Shown here one piece after another: positions 1 to 6,777 of a stretch of DNA of 8,156 nucleotides (positions are counted from its first letter, which is position 1; each line of letters opens with the position of its first letter). The stretch is from Clostridia bacterium (GTDB lineage: Bacteria > Bacillota > Clostridia > Oscillospirales > UBA644): positions 1-8,156 of the forward strand of contig JAFPBP010000052.1 in assembly GCA_017424085.1 (NCBI GenBank), given 5' to 3'. The notes beneath the pieces are model-generated. The model was not told the origin of the DNA, searched no databases, and saw only the letters and a program-made list of their open reading frames with translations. The translations under genes and the position numbers were made by a program.

Positions 1-1
1 A

Positions 2-715
2 TTCCCCGTTTCCGCCAATCAGTCCATCACGGGCGCCATCATCGGCTGGGGTCTGTTCCATGCGGACTACACCAACCCCGAGGTTTTGGCGGTCAATCTT
101 CCCCAGCTGGGAAAATTCGCCCTTACTTGGGTTTTGAATCCCTTGGGCGCAGGCATCATTTCCTTCGTTATTGTGTTTATCGTTAAAAGATTCCTTGAGT
201 CTCGTCTGACCTCTATGAAGAGCTATGATACGTTGATTCGCATCGGTTATATCGTTGCCGGCTCCGTCGCTTCCTACAGCATCGGTGTTAACAGTTCCGC
301 CAACGTGACGGCTCTGTATTACGACGCTACCGGATCGGGTGCAAACCTGTTGACCAACGCTCAACTGACTGCTGTTATTGGCGGTATTGCCATTGCCGTA
401 GGCGTTTTGACCTATTCCAAGCGCGTTATGATGACCGTCGGAAGCAGCATTGCAGAGATCAATCAAATCGACGGATTCTTGGTCATCATTGCCATGGCTC
501 TGACCATTCTGATTATGGAGCAGTTGATGGGAATTCCTGTTTCCACCTCTCAGGCGGTCGTCGGCGCGGTGCTCGGTGCAGGACTGGTCAACGGTCCCAA
601 GCACGTTCACTTCGGAGTCTTTAAGAACATTGCCATTGCGTGGGTAAGCTCTCCCACCGTGGCTGGTGTTCTTACTTACCTCGTGGCTCTCTGCACGCAG
701 GCTTACTTTGCTTGA
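2..715 (+). CDS. PiT-family inorganic phosphate transporter, C-terminal part (5' end outside window)
   Basis: This integral membrane protein of the PiT (PHO4) family is expected to import inorganic phosphate with a coupled cation. The frame is open from base 2, giving 237 residues before a TGA stop; the true start lies upstream. Two copies of the family's characteristic repeat are visible: FPVSANQSITGAIIGWGLF at the left edge and IPVSTSQAVVGAVLGAGL about 150 residues later. They are the inverted-topology halves that form the substrate pathway. Hydrophobic segments lie between and after them (for example LGAGIISFVIVFIVKRF and LVIIAMALTILIMEQL), ending in a short tail after the last membrane span. 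In many PiT proteins the first motif reads PVSxTH; here it is PVSANQ, and the second is PVSTSQ. A PhoU-like (DUF47) partner is often adjacent in bacteria but would lie outside this window. The family call is firm; ion specificity is not visible. Confidence 0.93.
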   Translation, partial: FPVSANQSITGAIIGWGLFHADYTNPEVLAVNLPQLGKFALTWVLNPLGAGIISFVIVFIVKRFLESRLTSMKSYDTLIRIGYIVAGSVASYSIGVNSSANVTALYYDATGSGANLLTNAQLTAVIGGIAIAVGVLTYSKRVMMTVGSSIAEINQIDGFLVIIAMALTILIMEQLMGIPVSTSQAVVGAVLGAGLVNGPKHVHFGVFKNIAIAWVSSPTVAGVLTYLVALCTQAYFA

Positions 716-737
716 TTCCTGTATCATCCGAATTGTA

Positions 738-774
738 AATTGCCCCTCACCCGTTTCTCGGGTGAGGGGCAATT
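738..774. terminator. Strong hairpin between convergent genes, probable shared terminator
   Basis: A 16-bp perfect stem (738-753 paired with 759-774) closes a 5-nt loop. It sits in the 62-bp gap between the stop of the phosphate transporter (715) and the stop of the leftward lipoprotein gene (778). Its position fits a bidirectional terminator. Neither side has a long uninterrupted T-run: the rightward side continues CCGTTACAG and the leftward side reads TTTACAATT. Termination may therefore depend on stem strength or partly on Rho. Confidence 0.75.
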
Positions 775-777
775 CCG

Positions 778-2256
778 TTACAGGATTTCGTTTTGATTTG
801 AATAAATGTAATTTTCCCAGGCGGCTTCAATGTCCTTGATCACCTTTCCCGTCAGGGGATAGGATCGGTTCGGATTCAGCATTATTTTAATGAAGGTTTC
901 TTCTCCGTAGGTCTGAACCAGATACCCCGCAAGGGAAATGCACTCTGCCGTGGTCTGAGACCTTCCGATCCAGTAGGACGGGTTGTACTTGTCCAGATTC
1001 TCGTAAATATAACGGTCCATGGCGGAGCAATTGAATTTCAGATAATTTTCTAAGGTGCAGGGCATGCGTGCTTCGGTCTGAAATTCTCGCTTGAACTGCT
1101 CTCCGTAAACGTGAAGAGAGAGATTGTAGTCGGATTTCATCATGTAATAATACGCCAGCGCGGCACAATAATACTTGGAATAGGCAGGGCGCTCCGACAT
1201 GCTCCGATAGATCTCGTATACGTAGTAATAGGTCATGTGCCCCAGCGACGTGGAGTGGATCCCATCCGCCTCGGGAATCGATCCCCATAGATCCACGGAG
1301 AAGAGCGTTACCTGCGTCGTTTTCTCGGGGGAATACCCGAAGGTGCTGCAAAGAGATTGAATGGTCGTATCGGCAAATTCAAACTCGGAAACCAGCGCTT
1401 TGATCTCCTTTGTCCAAAGCCCTACGGGATCGGACTTTTCATAATAGGGGTCTTCCGTGTAATCAACGCTGATTAGATAGGTAAAGTAGTTGGTCTGAAT
1501 TTTCAAGGGGCAGTAGCGTCCGTTGTAGGCAAAGTGCAGATGCGTTGGGGTATAAGAGAGATTCATTGCCTTTGCGTAGCGGGAGATCTCGGTTTCAAAC
1601 GCCTCAGCGCCTGCGTATGGCCTCTCCAAGCGGGCAAATAACTGAAGGGATAATGCCTTGCACGCCAAAATCTCGTTTTCATTCGCATATTTCTCGGTAA
1701 AGCAGGGATAGACCAGATGCAACAGCTCGGGGGATTGATCAACAAAATAAAGATTCGCGTCTTTCGTATTGTCCCGCTTCCAGTCAAGCGTTTCCGCAAG
1801 ATGATCGGCAAGCGCGTAGCAATAGCCGTAATTGGTAAACTCCCCATAAACCGCCTGCACGGTGATCAGCGCCTGCTCCCAGGTCTTGGTCGTCTGCAAG
1901 GAGAAATATGCGGTCTGATTCTCGGAATCGGCGCGCCCCACGTCGGGCAGGTTTAGGATTCGGAAGGTGAATCCGGATACCTCTTTCCCCGTCAGACTTC
2001 CCAACAGGCGGCAGAGCTTTGCCTGCTCTTCAACGAAGCGGCTCCGATCGTTCGGCGAGATCTCGTCGGAGAATTGATAAAGGTTCCCGTCGATCTTTGT
2101 TTGCTCAAACTCTCCCGCGATCATAAAATCCGGTGCCAAGGGCTCGGATTCCCGCAGGGTGACCGTGGTATATTCGTATCGTTCTGTCCCGCATCCGCAA
2201 AGCAACAGAAGCGCCGCTGACAGGCAGAGCAGGCAAACGAAAATTTTGTGTTTCAT
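778..2256 (-). CDS. Predicted lipoprotein with degenerate gluzincin-like C-terminus
   Basis: Not recognised as a named gene. The 492-residue product begins MKHKIFVCLLCLSAALLLL followed by CGCG: a lysine n-region, a hydrophobic core and a lipobox-like L-C-G-C that predicts lipidation at Cys22, so it should be anchored outside the cell membrane. I chose the ATG at 2256 because GGAGAAG lies 3 nt upstream of it; an in-frame ATG at 2301 would bury the signal peptide and overlap the preceding gene. The C-terminal part (about residues 443-486) reads AGYLVQTYGEETFIKIM ... IEAAWENYI, which resembles the end of gluzincin-type metallopeptidase domains. At the place where HExxH would be expected the sequence is HMTYY (about 340-344), and no HE dipeptide occurs anywhere, so it is probably not a working zinc peptidase. 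It lies 13 nt after the end of the GrpB-methyltransferase frame, so the two are probably co-transcribed. The lipoprotein call is good; the fold is inferred. Confidence 0.85.
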   Translation of the reverse strand: MKHKIFVCLLCLSAALLLLCGCGTERYEYTTVTLRESEPLAPDFMIAGEFEQTKIDGNLYQFSDEISPNDRSRFVEEQAKLCRLLGSLTGKEVSGFTFRILNLPDVGRADSENQTAYFSLQTTKTWEQALITVQAVYGEFTNYGYCYALADHLAETLDWKRDNTKDANLYFVDQSPELLHLVYPCFTEKYANENEILACKALSLQLFARLERPYAGAEAFETEISRYAKAMNLSYTPTHLHFAYNGRYCPLKIQTNYFTYLISVDYTEDPYYEKSDPVGLWTKEIKALVSEFEFADTTIQSLCSTFGYSPEKTTQVTLFSVDLWGSIPEADGIHSTSLGHMTYYYVYEIYRSMSERPAYSKYYCAALAYYYMMKSDYNLSLHVYGEQFKREFQTEARMPCTLENYLKFNCSAMDRYIYENLDKYNPSYWIGRSQTTAECISLAGYLVQTYGEETFIKIMLNPNRSYPLTGKVIKDIEAAWENYIYSNQNEIL

Positions 2257-2269
2257 GTTCTTCTCCGTG

Positions 2270-3433
2270 TTATTGCTTTTTTGCCCCGAAAAGATAGGCA
2301 AATTCGGTTTCTTTTTCTTCGGTTAAGGTCAGCCCCGCCGCCGTCATCAGCTCTCGGATCTCCCGCGGATCGTCGGGGTAGACCCGCAGGACTCGGGTTC
2401 CGTAGTCTAAAATTTCGGAGCGATCCTTGCTGACAGAAAGGACGAATCTTCCGTTTTGCTTCAGAAGCGACGCTGCGGTTTTGATTGCCGCCTATTTGTT
2501 TTGAATATGCAAAAATGTCAAGGAGGAGTAGATCAGATCAAAGGTTTTCCGGGGAGGCGACGTGATGAAATTCCCCGTCAGCACGGTTGCATTCTTGCAT
2601 CCTTGAAGATGCTCGGACGCCCGCTTTACGGTCTTGAGGGATACGTCGATTCCGCAGAAATCCTTGCATTTCGGGGCAATTTTGAGCGCCAGCCGTCCCG
2701 TTCCCACGCCCAACTCCAGAACCGTATCGTTCGGTGAAAGATGCAGCATGTCAAAAAATGCCTCGCCGTCCCATTGATCCATGTATTTCTGCAGCTGCGG
2801 CGGATCGCACACGGGATCGTTCCCCTCGTCGATGAGAAGATCGTAATGCTTCAAGGTGTCGTCGGTTTGCGGCGGCATGGTTTCGTAGGAATAAATCAGG
2901 GCGTCCCGCAGGGTCTTCGTGACGAAATCGTGCTTTCCTGCGGTGTACTTCTCCCGTCCCGGATCCTCAGGTGCCTGTTCGAAAAGGGCTATTTTCAAGG
3001 CTTCGTATTCCTTTGCCGCACGGGGATTGGCGTTGAGGTAATTGCGGAAATTGATGTAGTTTTTCCATTCCATGCTGTTTTTGAGCACTACGTGAATGAA
3101 ATGGGTCTGCAGATCTCCCGTCCCGTCGTAGTTACTGCCGCAGGCAAAGAGAATCTGATCCCTCAATCCCTTGGAGTTTGGACGGTAATAGAAGCCTGCT
3201 TCCCGCAACGGGACTTCCAAAGCAAGAACGTCCTCGAACCGATCCACCGCCACGGCAAGATCCACGATGGGCTTTGCCTTGATGGAAGGGATCGCCGTGC
3301 TTCCCACGTGCTGAATCTCCTTTGCCACGTCCCCGAGAATGGCTTTCAGTCGAGCAATGGTTTCCTTTGCTTCGATCTCCCACGCCACCTCGTGATCGCA
3401 CAGAAGAACCGTTCCTTTTTTGATTCCAAGCAT
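2270..3433 (-). pseudogene. GrpB (UPF0157) - SAM methyltransferase fusion interrupted by an in-frame TAG
   Basis: The continuously translated part is 2492-3433 (313 residues, ATG preceded by AAAGGAG at 6-nt spacing). Residues about 1-178 are a GrpB/UPF0157 domain, a nucleotidyltransferase-like family, with the signature IQHVGSTAIPSIKAKPIVDL at 40-59. Residues about 195-313 begin a class I SAM-dependent methyltransferase: motif I is VLELGVGTGRLAL (238-250), followed by the acidic GID at 261-263 and LIYSSLTFLHI. At 2494-2492 a TAG stop cuts the domain. The same frame then runs a further 73 codons, AAIKTAASLLKQNGRFVLSV onward to a TAA at 2270, and this is a normal methyltransferase C-terminus ending FAYLFGAKKQ. 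There is no frameshift. The complete frame would be 387 residues including the stop position. Its end lies 13 nt before the next gene's start, as in an intact operon. A CAG-to-TAG change is the simplest explanation. The product may be a GrpB protein with half a methyltransferase. Substrates are unknown. Confidence 0.82.
2492..2494 (-). other. In-frame amber (TAG) codon inside methyltransferase domain
   Basis: The plus strand reads CTA at this position, which is TAG in the reading frame of the GrpB-methyltransferase gene. It falls between FLHIQNK and AAIKTAASLLK, in a stretch that should be continuous in class I methyltransferases between the post-III region and the following helix. All other visible stop codons in the window are TAA or TGA, so TAG is not seen here as an ordinary terminator, but the sample is small. 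Nonsense mutation or sequencing error are both likelier than recoding. Confidence 0.85.
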
Positions 3434-3454
3434 ATTGAACTCCTTTTTTGGACG

Positions 3455-3484
3455 AAAAAACCGTCGAAAAATTTCGGCGGTTTT
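3455..3484 (-). terminator. Intrinsic terminator downstream of tRNA-Arg
   Basis: On the minus strand, immediately after the tRNA's CCA end, the sequence AAAACCGCCGAAA pairs with TTTCGACGGTTTT, with one A/C mismatch in the middle and a very short loop. It runs directly into six T residues. This is a normal Rho-independent layout for ending the tRNA transcript. The GrpB-methyltransferase gene starts about 20 nt further on without an obvious promoter of its own, so some readthrough or a weak promoter within this short gap is implied. Confidence 0.65.
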
Positions 3485-3485
3485 C

Positions 3486-3560
3486 TGGCACCCCCAGCGA
3501 GAATCGAACTCACAACTAGCCCTTAGGAGGGGCTTGTTATATCCATTTAACTATGGGGGC
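3486..3560 (-). tRNA. tRNA-Arg (anticodon CCU, decodes AGG)
   Basis: A 75-nt cloverleaf can be folded by eye. The acceptor stem GCCCCCA pairs with TGGGGGT (with a terminal G-U pair), followed by discriminator G and an encoded CCA. The D arm GTTA/TAAC encloses a GG-containing loop. The anticodon stem AGCCC/GGGCT encloses CTCCTAA, placing CCT at positions 34-36. A short variable loop is followed by a T arm GTGAG/CTCGC around TTCGATT. The anticodon CCU identifies the isoacceptor for AGG. The gene lies 36 nt downstream of the cytidylate-kinase-like gene on the same strand, with no recognisable promoter in between, so it may be processed from the longer upstream transcript. Confidence 0.95.
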
Positions 3561-3566
3561 ATGTGA

Positions 3567-3598
3567 GAGGGCAGAGGCGAATCTGCCCTCGTTTTTTT
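3567..3598 (+). terminator. Hairpin plus T7 tract oriented rightward, opposite to flanking genes
   Basis: A perfect 9-bp stem, GAGGGCAGA with TCTGCCCTC, closes a 6-nt loop and is followed after one base by seven T residues on the plus strand. That is the form of an intrinsic terminator for rightward transcription, yet both flanking genes (kinase-like gene and tRNA) are read leftward. On the minus strand the same hairpin sits between the kinase stop and the tRNA 5' end with no T-run after it. It may stop antisense transcripts, or act as a processing or stabilising hairpin in a kinase-tRNA transcript. Confidence 0.55.
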
Positions 3599-4232
3599 AG
3601 TTTTCCTCGGGGAAGCGCAGGGAGATCATTTCTTTGATCAGATGCACGGCTTCGCCGATTCCGCCGATCTTGGAAATGTTGATGCAAAGATCGTAATTCG
3701 TCAGATCGGTCCAACGGTTGTTGGTGTGGAAGTTATAATAGTTGGCGCGGGTCTTATCCTTCTTGCGGATCACGTCTTCTGCCTTGTCGAGGGGAATGTT
3801 GCCCTCGGCGGCAATGCGGGCTTTGCGGTCCTCCAGATCCGCCTGAATGAACACGCGGAATACGTTGGGCTCGTTCCACAGAAGATAGTCTGCGCACCGA
3901 CCCACGAAGATGCAGGATTCCTCTGCCGCAACCTTACGAATGAAGGTGGCTTGCGCCTTGTAGATGCGGTCGTTCAGAGAGTCCTCGGTCCAGTTCAGAA
4001 AGTGAGACGCCGCCGCGTGGGGCGCAAGAACCATGGAGTAAAGGAAACTCCCCGTTGCCTTTTCATCTTCCTGTGCAAAGATGTTTTCGCTCATTCCGCT
4101 TTCCTTGGCGGCTTGAACGATCAGATCCTTGTCATAGTATTTGATTCCGAGTTCCTGGGAGAGGCGGTATCCGACTTCGCTTCCTCCGCTTCCGAACTGA
4201 CGGCCGATGGTAACGATGAATTTCTTGCTCAT
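3597..4232 (-). CDS. Cytidylate-kinase-like family protein
   Basis: A 211-residue cytosolic protein of the cytidylate-kinase-like family (Cytidylate_kin2), P-loop nucleoside monophosphate kinase homologues. The N-terminal nucleotide-binding loop reads IGRQFGSGGSEVG (residues 9-21), the form typical of this subfamily. A central stretch SCIFVGRCADYLL (106-118) and the following VFRVFIQADLEDRKARI (124-140) fit the core strand and the arginine-rich lid region. The C-terminal YDLCINISKIGG (180-191) is also typical. The length fits the family. Many members sit beside unrelated genes and their actual phosphate acceptor is not established, so CMP phosphorylation should not be assumed. The start codon is preceded by AAAGGA. 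It begins 20 nt after the end of galE on the same strand, so the two are probably co-transcribed. Confidence 0.9.
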   Translation of the reverse strand: MSKKFIVTIGRQFGSGGSEVGYRLSQELGIKYYDKDLIVQAAKESGMSENIFAQEDEKATGSFLYSMVLAPHAAASHFLNWTEDSLNDRIYKAQATFIRKVAAEESCIFVGRCADYLLWNEPNVFRVFIQADLEDRKARIAAEGNIPLDKAEDVIRKKDKTRANYYNFHTNNRWTDLTNYDLCINISKIGGIGEAVHLIKEMISLRFPEEN

Positions 4233-4252
4233 GTTAGGTCCTTTCGGTATAA

Positions 4253-5248
4253 TTACATATTGTTAACGGTGAATTTCCAGGAGTCGGCGCACATTTCTTC
4301 GATGCCCATGGTTGCCTTCCAACCCAGCTCCTTGAAGGATTTCTCGGGATCTGCATAGCAGGTGGGAATGTCGCCGGGACGGCGGGGATCGATCACGTAG
4401 GGGATCTCGTGGCCGCACGCCTTTTCATATGCCTTGATGATGTCAAGAACGCTGTAGCCGTTGCCGGTACCGAGGTTGTAAACGTTGACGCCGGTGCAGG
4501 TCATAGCCTTTTCCATTGCCTTAACGTGGCCCAGAGCCAGGTCAACCACGTGGATATAGTCACGAACACCGGTTCCGTCGGGGGTGGGGTAGTCGTTTCC
4601 GAATACGTGAACTGCCTCGTACTTGCCGCAGGCAACGCGGGCAACGTAGGGAACCAGGTTGTTGGGAATGCCGTTGGGGTTCTCACCGATCAGACCGCTC
4701 TTATGAGCACCGATGGGATTGAAGTAACGGAGAAGCACTACGCTCCATTCGGGGTTTGCAACAACCACGTCCTGAAGGATCTGTTCGATCATCAGCTTGG
4801 TGGTGCCGTAGGGGTTGGTGGTGGAGAGGGGGAAGTCCTCGCGGATGGGAACGGTTGCGGGATTTCCGTATACGGTAGCAGAGGAGGAGAAGAGCATCTT
4901 GGTGCATCCGTATTTCTTCATGGTTTCGCAAAGAACGATGGTGCTCAGAAGGTTGTTGCGGTAATACATCAGGGGCTTCTGAACCGATTCTCCGACTGCC
5001 TTGTAGCCTGCAAAATGGATGACGGCGTCGATCTTGTTTTCAGCAAAGATCTTCTCGGTTGCTTCCGCGTCGCACAGGTCGGCTTCGTAGAACTTGAAGT
5101 CCTTTCCCGTGATCTTGCGGATCTGCTCCAAAGCTTCGGGCTTGGAGTTGCTGAAATTGTCTACGACGACGATTTCATAGTTTCTTTCGAGCAGTTCAAC
5201 GCAGGTATGGCTTCCGATATATCCTGCGCCACCGGTGACTAAAATCAT
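4253..5248 (-). CDS. galE: UDP-glucose 4-epimerase
   Basis: A 331-residue enzyme of the extended short-chain dehydrogenase/reductase family that interconverts UDP-glucose and UDP-galactose with bound NAD. It supplies the Leloir pathway and galactosyl donors for envelope polysaccharide. The NAD-binding glycine motif GGAGYIG lies at residues 6-12 and the conserved Asp at the end of the second strand is in VVVDNFSNSK. The catalytic triad is visible as Ser123 in SSSATVYG and Tyr147/Lys151 in NPYGTTK. The C-terminal substrate-binding segments YNLGTGNGYSVLDII and DPRRPGDIPTCYAD are typical of GalE and argue against other SDR epimerases. The length is normal. The start is supported by AGGAG 9 nt upstream. 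The kinase-like gene follows after 20 nt; the carboxypeptidase homologue precedes it by 60 nt. Confidence 0.97.
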   Translation of the reverse strand: MILVTGGAGYIGSHTCVELLERNYEIVVVDNFSNSKPEALEQIRKITGKDFKFYEADLCDAEATEKIFAENKIDAVIHFAGYKAVGESVQKPLMYYRNNLLSTIVLCETMKKYGCTKMLFSSSATVYGNPATVPIREDFPLSTTNPYGTTKLMIEQILQDVVVANPEWSVVLLRYFNPIGAHKSGLIGENPNGIPNNLVPYVARVACGKYEAVHVFGNDYPTPDGTGVRDYIHVVDLALGHVKAMEKAMTCTGVNVYNLGTGNGYSVLDIIKAYEKACGHEIPYVIDPRRPGDIPTCYADPEKSFKELGWKATMGIEEMCADSWKFTVNNM

Positions 5249-5274
5249 GGCTTTACACTCCTAAAAATGAAATA

Positions 5275-5303
5275 ATTTTATGATGAATTGGGTTTGCGAA
5301 CAA
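5275..5303 (-). promoter_or_regulatory. Possible promoter upstream of galE
   Basis: In the 60-bp gap before galE, the minus strand has TTGTTC, a 17-bp spacer, then TAAAAT. The -10 box matches the SigA consensus at five of six bases and the -35 at three of six, with ideal spacing. No strong terminator is seen after the carboxypeptidase homologue, so this could add to readthrough transcription. It is weak evidence in AT-rich sequence. Confidence 0.35.
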
Positions 5304-5308
5304 TGTGA

Positions 5309-6724
5309 TTATTCCTTGCGGTGACGTCGTCCCGTAGGTGCCGAATTCAGCGCCTCTTCCTCCGCTTTGCGCTGAGCCTCCAGCTTACGGCGACGGCGCG
5401 CCTTTCTCCTTCTTCTTTGCGCGAACGAAATCAGGAACATGAGAATTGCAAGCAGGATCAGAACTCCGATGATGATCAAAAGGACGATCAGGATCATTCG
5501 GACCACGTTCCAGATCTTCGCTCCCGTCGTTTGGGGAACGGGGTTCTCAGTTCCCAGCGTGTCGTTTCGTTCAAAGACCTCGGTAACGGTGTAGTTCAGC
5601 GTGACCTCGCCTGCCACCCGCTTTGTTCCGTCGGAAAGCACCGCCGAAATGGTGACCCGAAGCTCACTCTGCTCAAAGCCCTCTGAAAGAAATGCGGGCA
5701 GGGCAGAGACGGTCAGTTGGGCGTTTTCATATTCAACGGGAAGGGTCAGAACGGTGTTTTGCGGCATGGTAAGGGTGATCTTTCGGGTGATGAATCCTTC
5801 GTCGATGACGGGGATCGAGTTTGCACCCAAAATGGATTCCGGCACGGTTACGTTGCAGAATGCCGCAAATCCGTATTCAAACAGCGCCGCAGCTTCGGAA
5901 TATCTGGTCTTGGAATCGCTTCCGCCGAGAATGATGCAAAGAAGCTTTTTCCCGTCCTTTTCCGCCGTTGCCGCCAAGGTGTATCCCGCAGCATCGGACC
6001 AACCGCTCTTGCCGCCCGTTGCCGAATCGTATTTCGCGTTTGCCTCGCTCTTCTTCAGAAGATGGCACAGGGTTGACAGAGTGCGGTAAGAATTCGTTTT
6101 GTTCGTCTTGGCGGTTTTGTGAGAAATCTCGGAGAAGACGGTGCGGAAGGTTTCGTTTTTCAGCGCGCCTCTCAGAATCAGCGCCAGATCGGACGCGGTT
6201 GTTTTATTGTTTGAGTTCAGCCCGTCGGGAGTGGAGAACGTTGAGGATGCGGATCCCAGAGATTGTGCTTTTCGGACCATGTCGGCAGAGAATTGCGAGA
6301 TCGATCCGGAAAGAGAGACGGCAATCGCGTTTGCGGCGTCTGCGGCAGAGGTGAGCATGACTGCATAGAGCAGGTCGCTCAGAAGGATCTCCTCGCCTTC
6401 CTTGAGATTGATGTGAGAGGAGGACTTGTTGATTCCGCTCAGCATTTCCTTCGTTACGGTTACTGTTTTGCCTTCAACATTTGCTTCTGCGCCCAGAAGC
6501 ACCGTGACGATCTGTGTAAGGTCTGCGGAGGGTAAGGCTTGATCTTCGTTTTTGCCATACAGGACCGCACCTGTGTCCAGATCCATGATCAGGGCTGCTG
6601 TTGCCGAGATCTCGGGGATGGGGACAGCCTGGGACGTTCCCTCAGACAAATCCGCAGAGGCGATTCCGCAGAAGCAGGAGAGGGCCATTGCGACGATCAG
6701 CAGATAAATTAAAATCCGTTTCAT
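5309..6724 (-). CDS. D-Ala-D-Ala carboxypeptidase (S11) homologue, catalytic residues missing; C-terminal membrane anchor
   Basis: The 471-residue product has a signal peptide (MKRILIYLLIVAMALSCFCG then IASA), a peptidase S11 (DacA/PBP5-like) domain to about residue 290, a beta-rich extension to about 390, a long hydrophobic span (404-434), and an Arg/Lys-rich cytoplasmic tail. The fold is clear: AALIMDLDTGAVLYGKNED, DLLYAVMLTSAADAANAIA, STFSTPDGLNSNN and GGKSGWSDAAGYTLAATA. The catalytic motifs are altered. SxxK is D-L-T-Q (Asp68, Gln71) in ALPSADLTQIVT; SxN is S-A-A (126-128); KTG is K-S-G (239-241). With both nucleophile and Lys replaced, DD-carboxypeptidase activity and penicillin acylation are not expected. 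A peptidoglycan-binding or regulatory role is inferred. I chose the ATG at 6724, not the in-frame ATG at 6763: the promoter at 6778-6806 predicts transcription starting near 6771, almost at the upstream ATG, and the later start gives a standard signal peptide. The ribosome binding site there is weak. Confidence 0.88.
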   Translation of the reverse strand: MKRILIYLLIVAMALSCFCGIASADLSEGTSQAVPIPEISATAALIMDLDTGAVLYGKNEDQALPSADLTQIVTVLLGAEANVEGKTVTVTKEMLSGINKSSSHINLKEGEEILLSDLLYAVMLTSAADAANAIAVSLSGSISQFSADMVRKAQSLGSASSTFSTPDGLNSNNKTTASDLALILRGALKNETFRTVFSEISHKTAKTNKTNSYRTLSTLCHLLKKSEANAKYDSATGGKSGWSDAAGYTLAATAEKDGKKLLCIILGGSDSKTRYSEAAALFEYGFAAFCNVTVPESILGANSIPVIDEGFITRKITLTMPQNTVLTLPVEYENAQLTVSALPAFLSEGFEQSELRVTISAVLSDGTKRVAGEVTLNYTVTEVFERNDTLGTENPVPQTTGAKIWNVVRMILIVLLIIIGVLILLAILMFLISFAQRRRRKARRRRKLEAQRKAEEEALNSAPTGRRHRKE

Positions 6725-6777
6725 GTCAATTCCACACAGTCGGGTTATTTGCCTTTCAGGCATAATTCTACCCTTAT

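Noticed and set aside
2257..2301. Upstream in-frame ATG (2301) for the lipoprotein gene
   Set aside because: It would put 15 charged/polar residues before a textbook lipoprotein signal and overlap the end of the GrpB-methyltransferase frame; the ATG at 2256 has a good ribosome binding site.
2492..2494. TAG reassigned to glutamine across the genome
   Set aside because: Only one internal TAG exists in about 8 kb of coding sequence and none of the well-conserved genes here contains another; a point mutation or sequencing error is simpler.
2741..3526. Long rightward open frame (261 codons) opposite the GrpB-methyltransferase gene
   Set aside because: It is the antisense shadow of a clearly recognisable protein and runs into the tRNA; no family motif or convincing ribosome site.
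3642..4358. Rightward open frame of 238 codons opposite the kinase-like gene
   Set aside because: It spans the antisense of two well-identified genes and the gap between them, with no motif of its own.
4409..5242. Long rightward open frame opposite galE
   Set aside because: The antisense frame mirrors galE codon pattern; galE identity on the other strand is unambiguous.
6725..6763. Upstream in-frame ATG (6763) for the carboxypeptidase homologue
   Set aside because: The consensus promoter predicts transcription starting about 8 nt before this ATG, and its purine-rich AAGGG would lie mostly upstream of the transcript.
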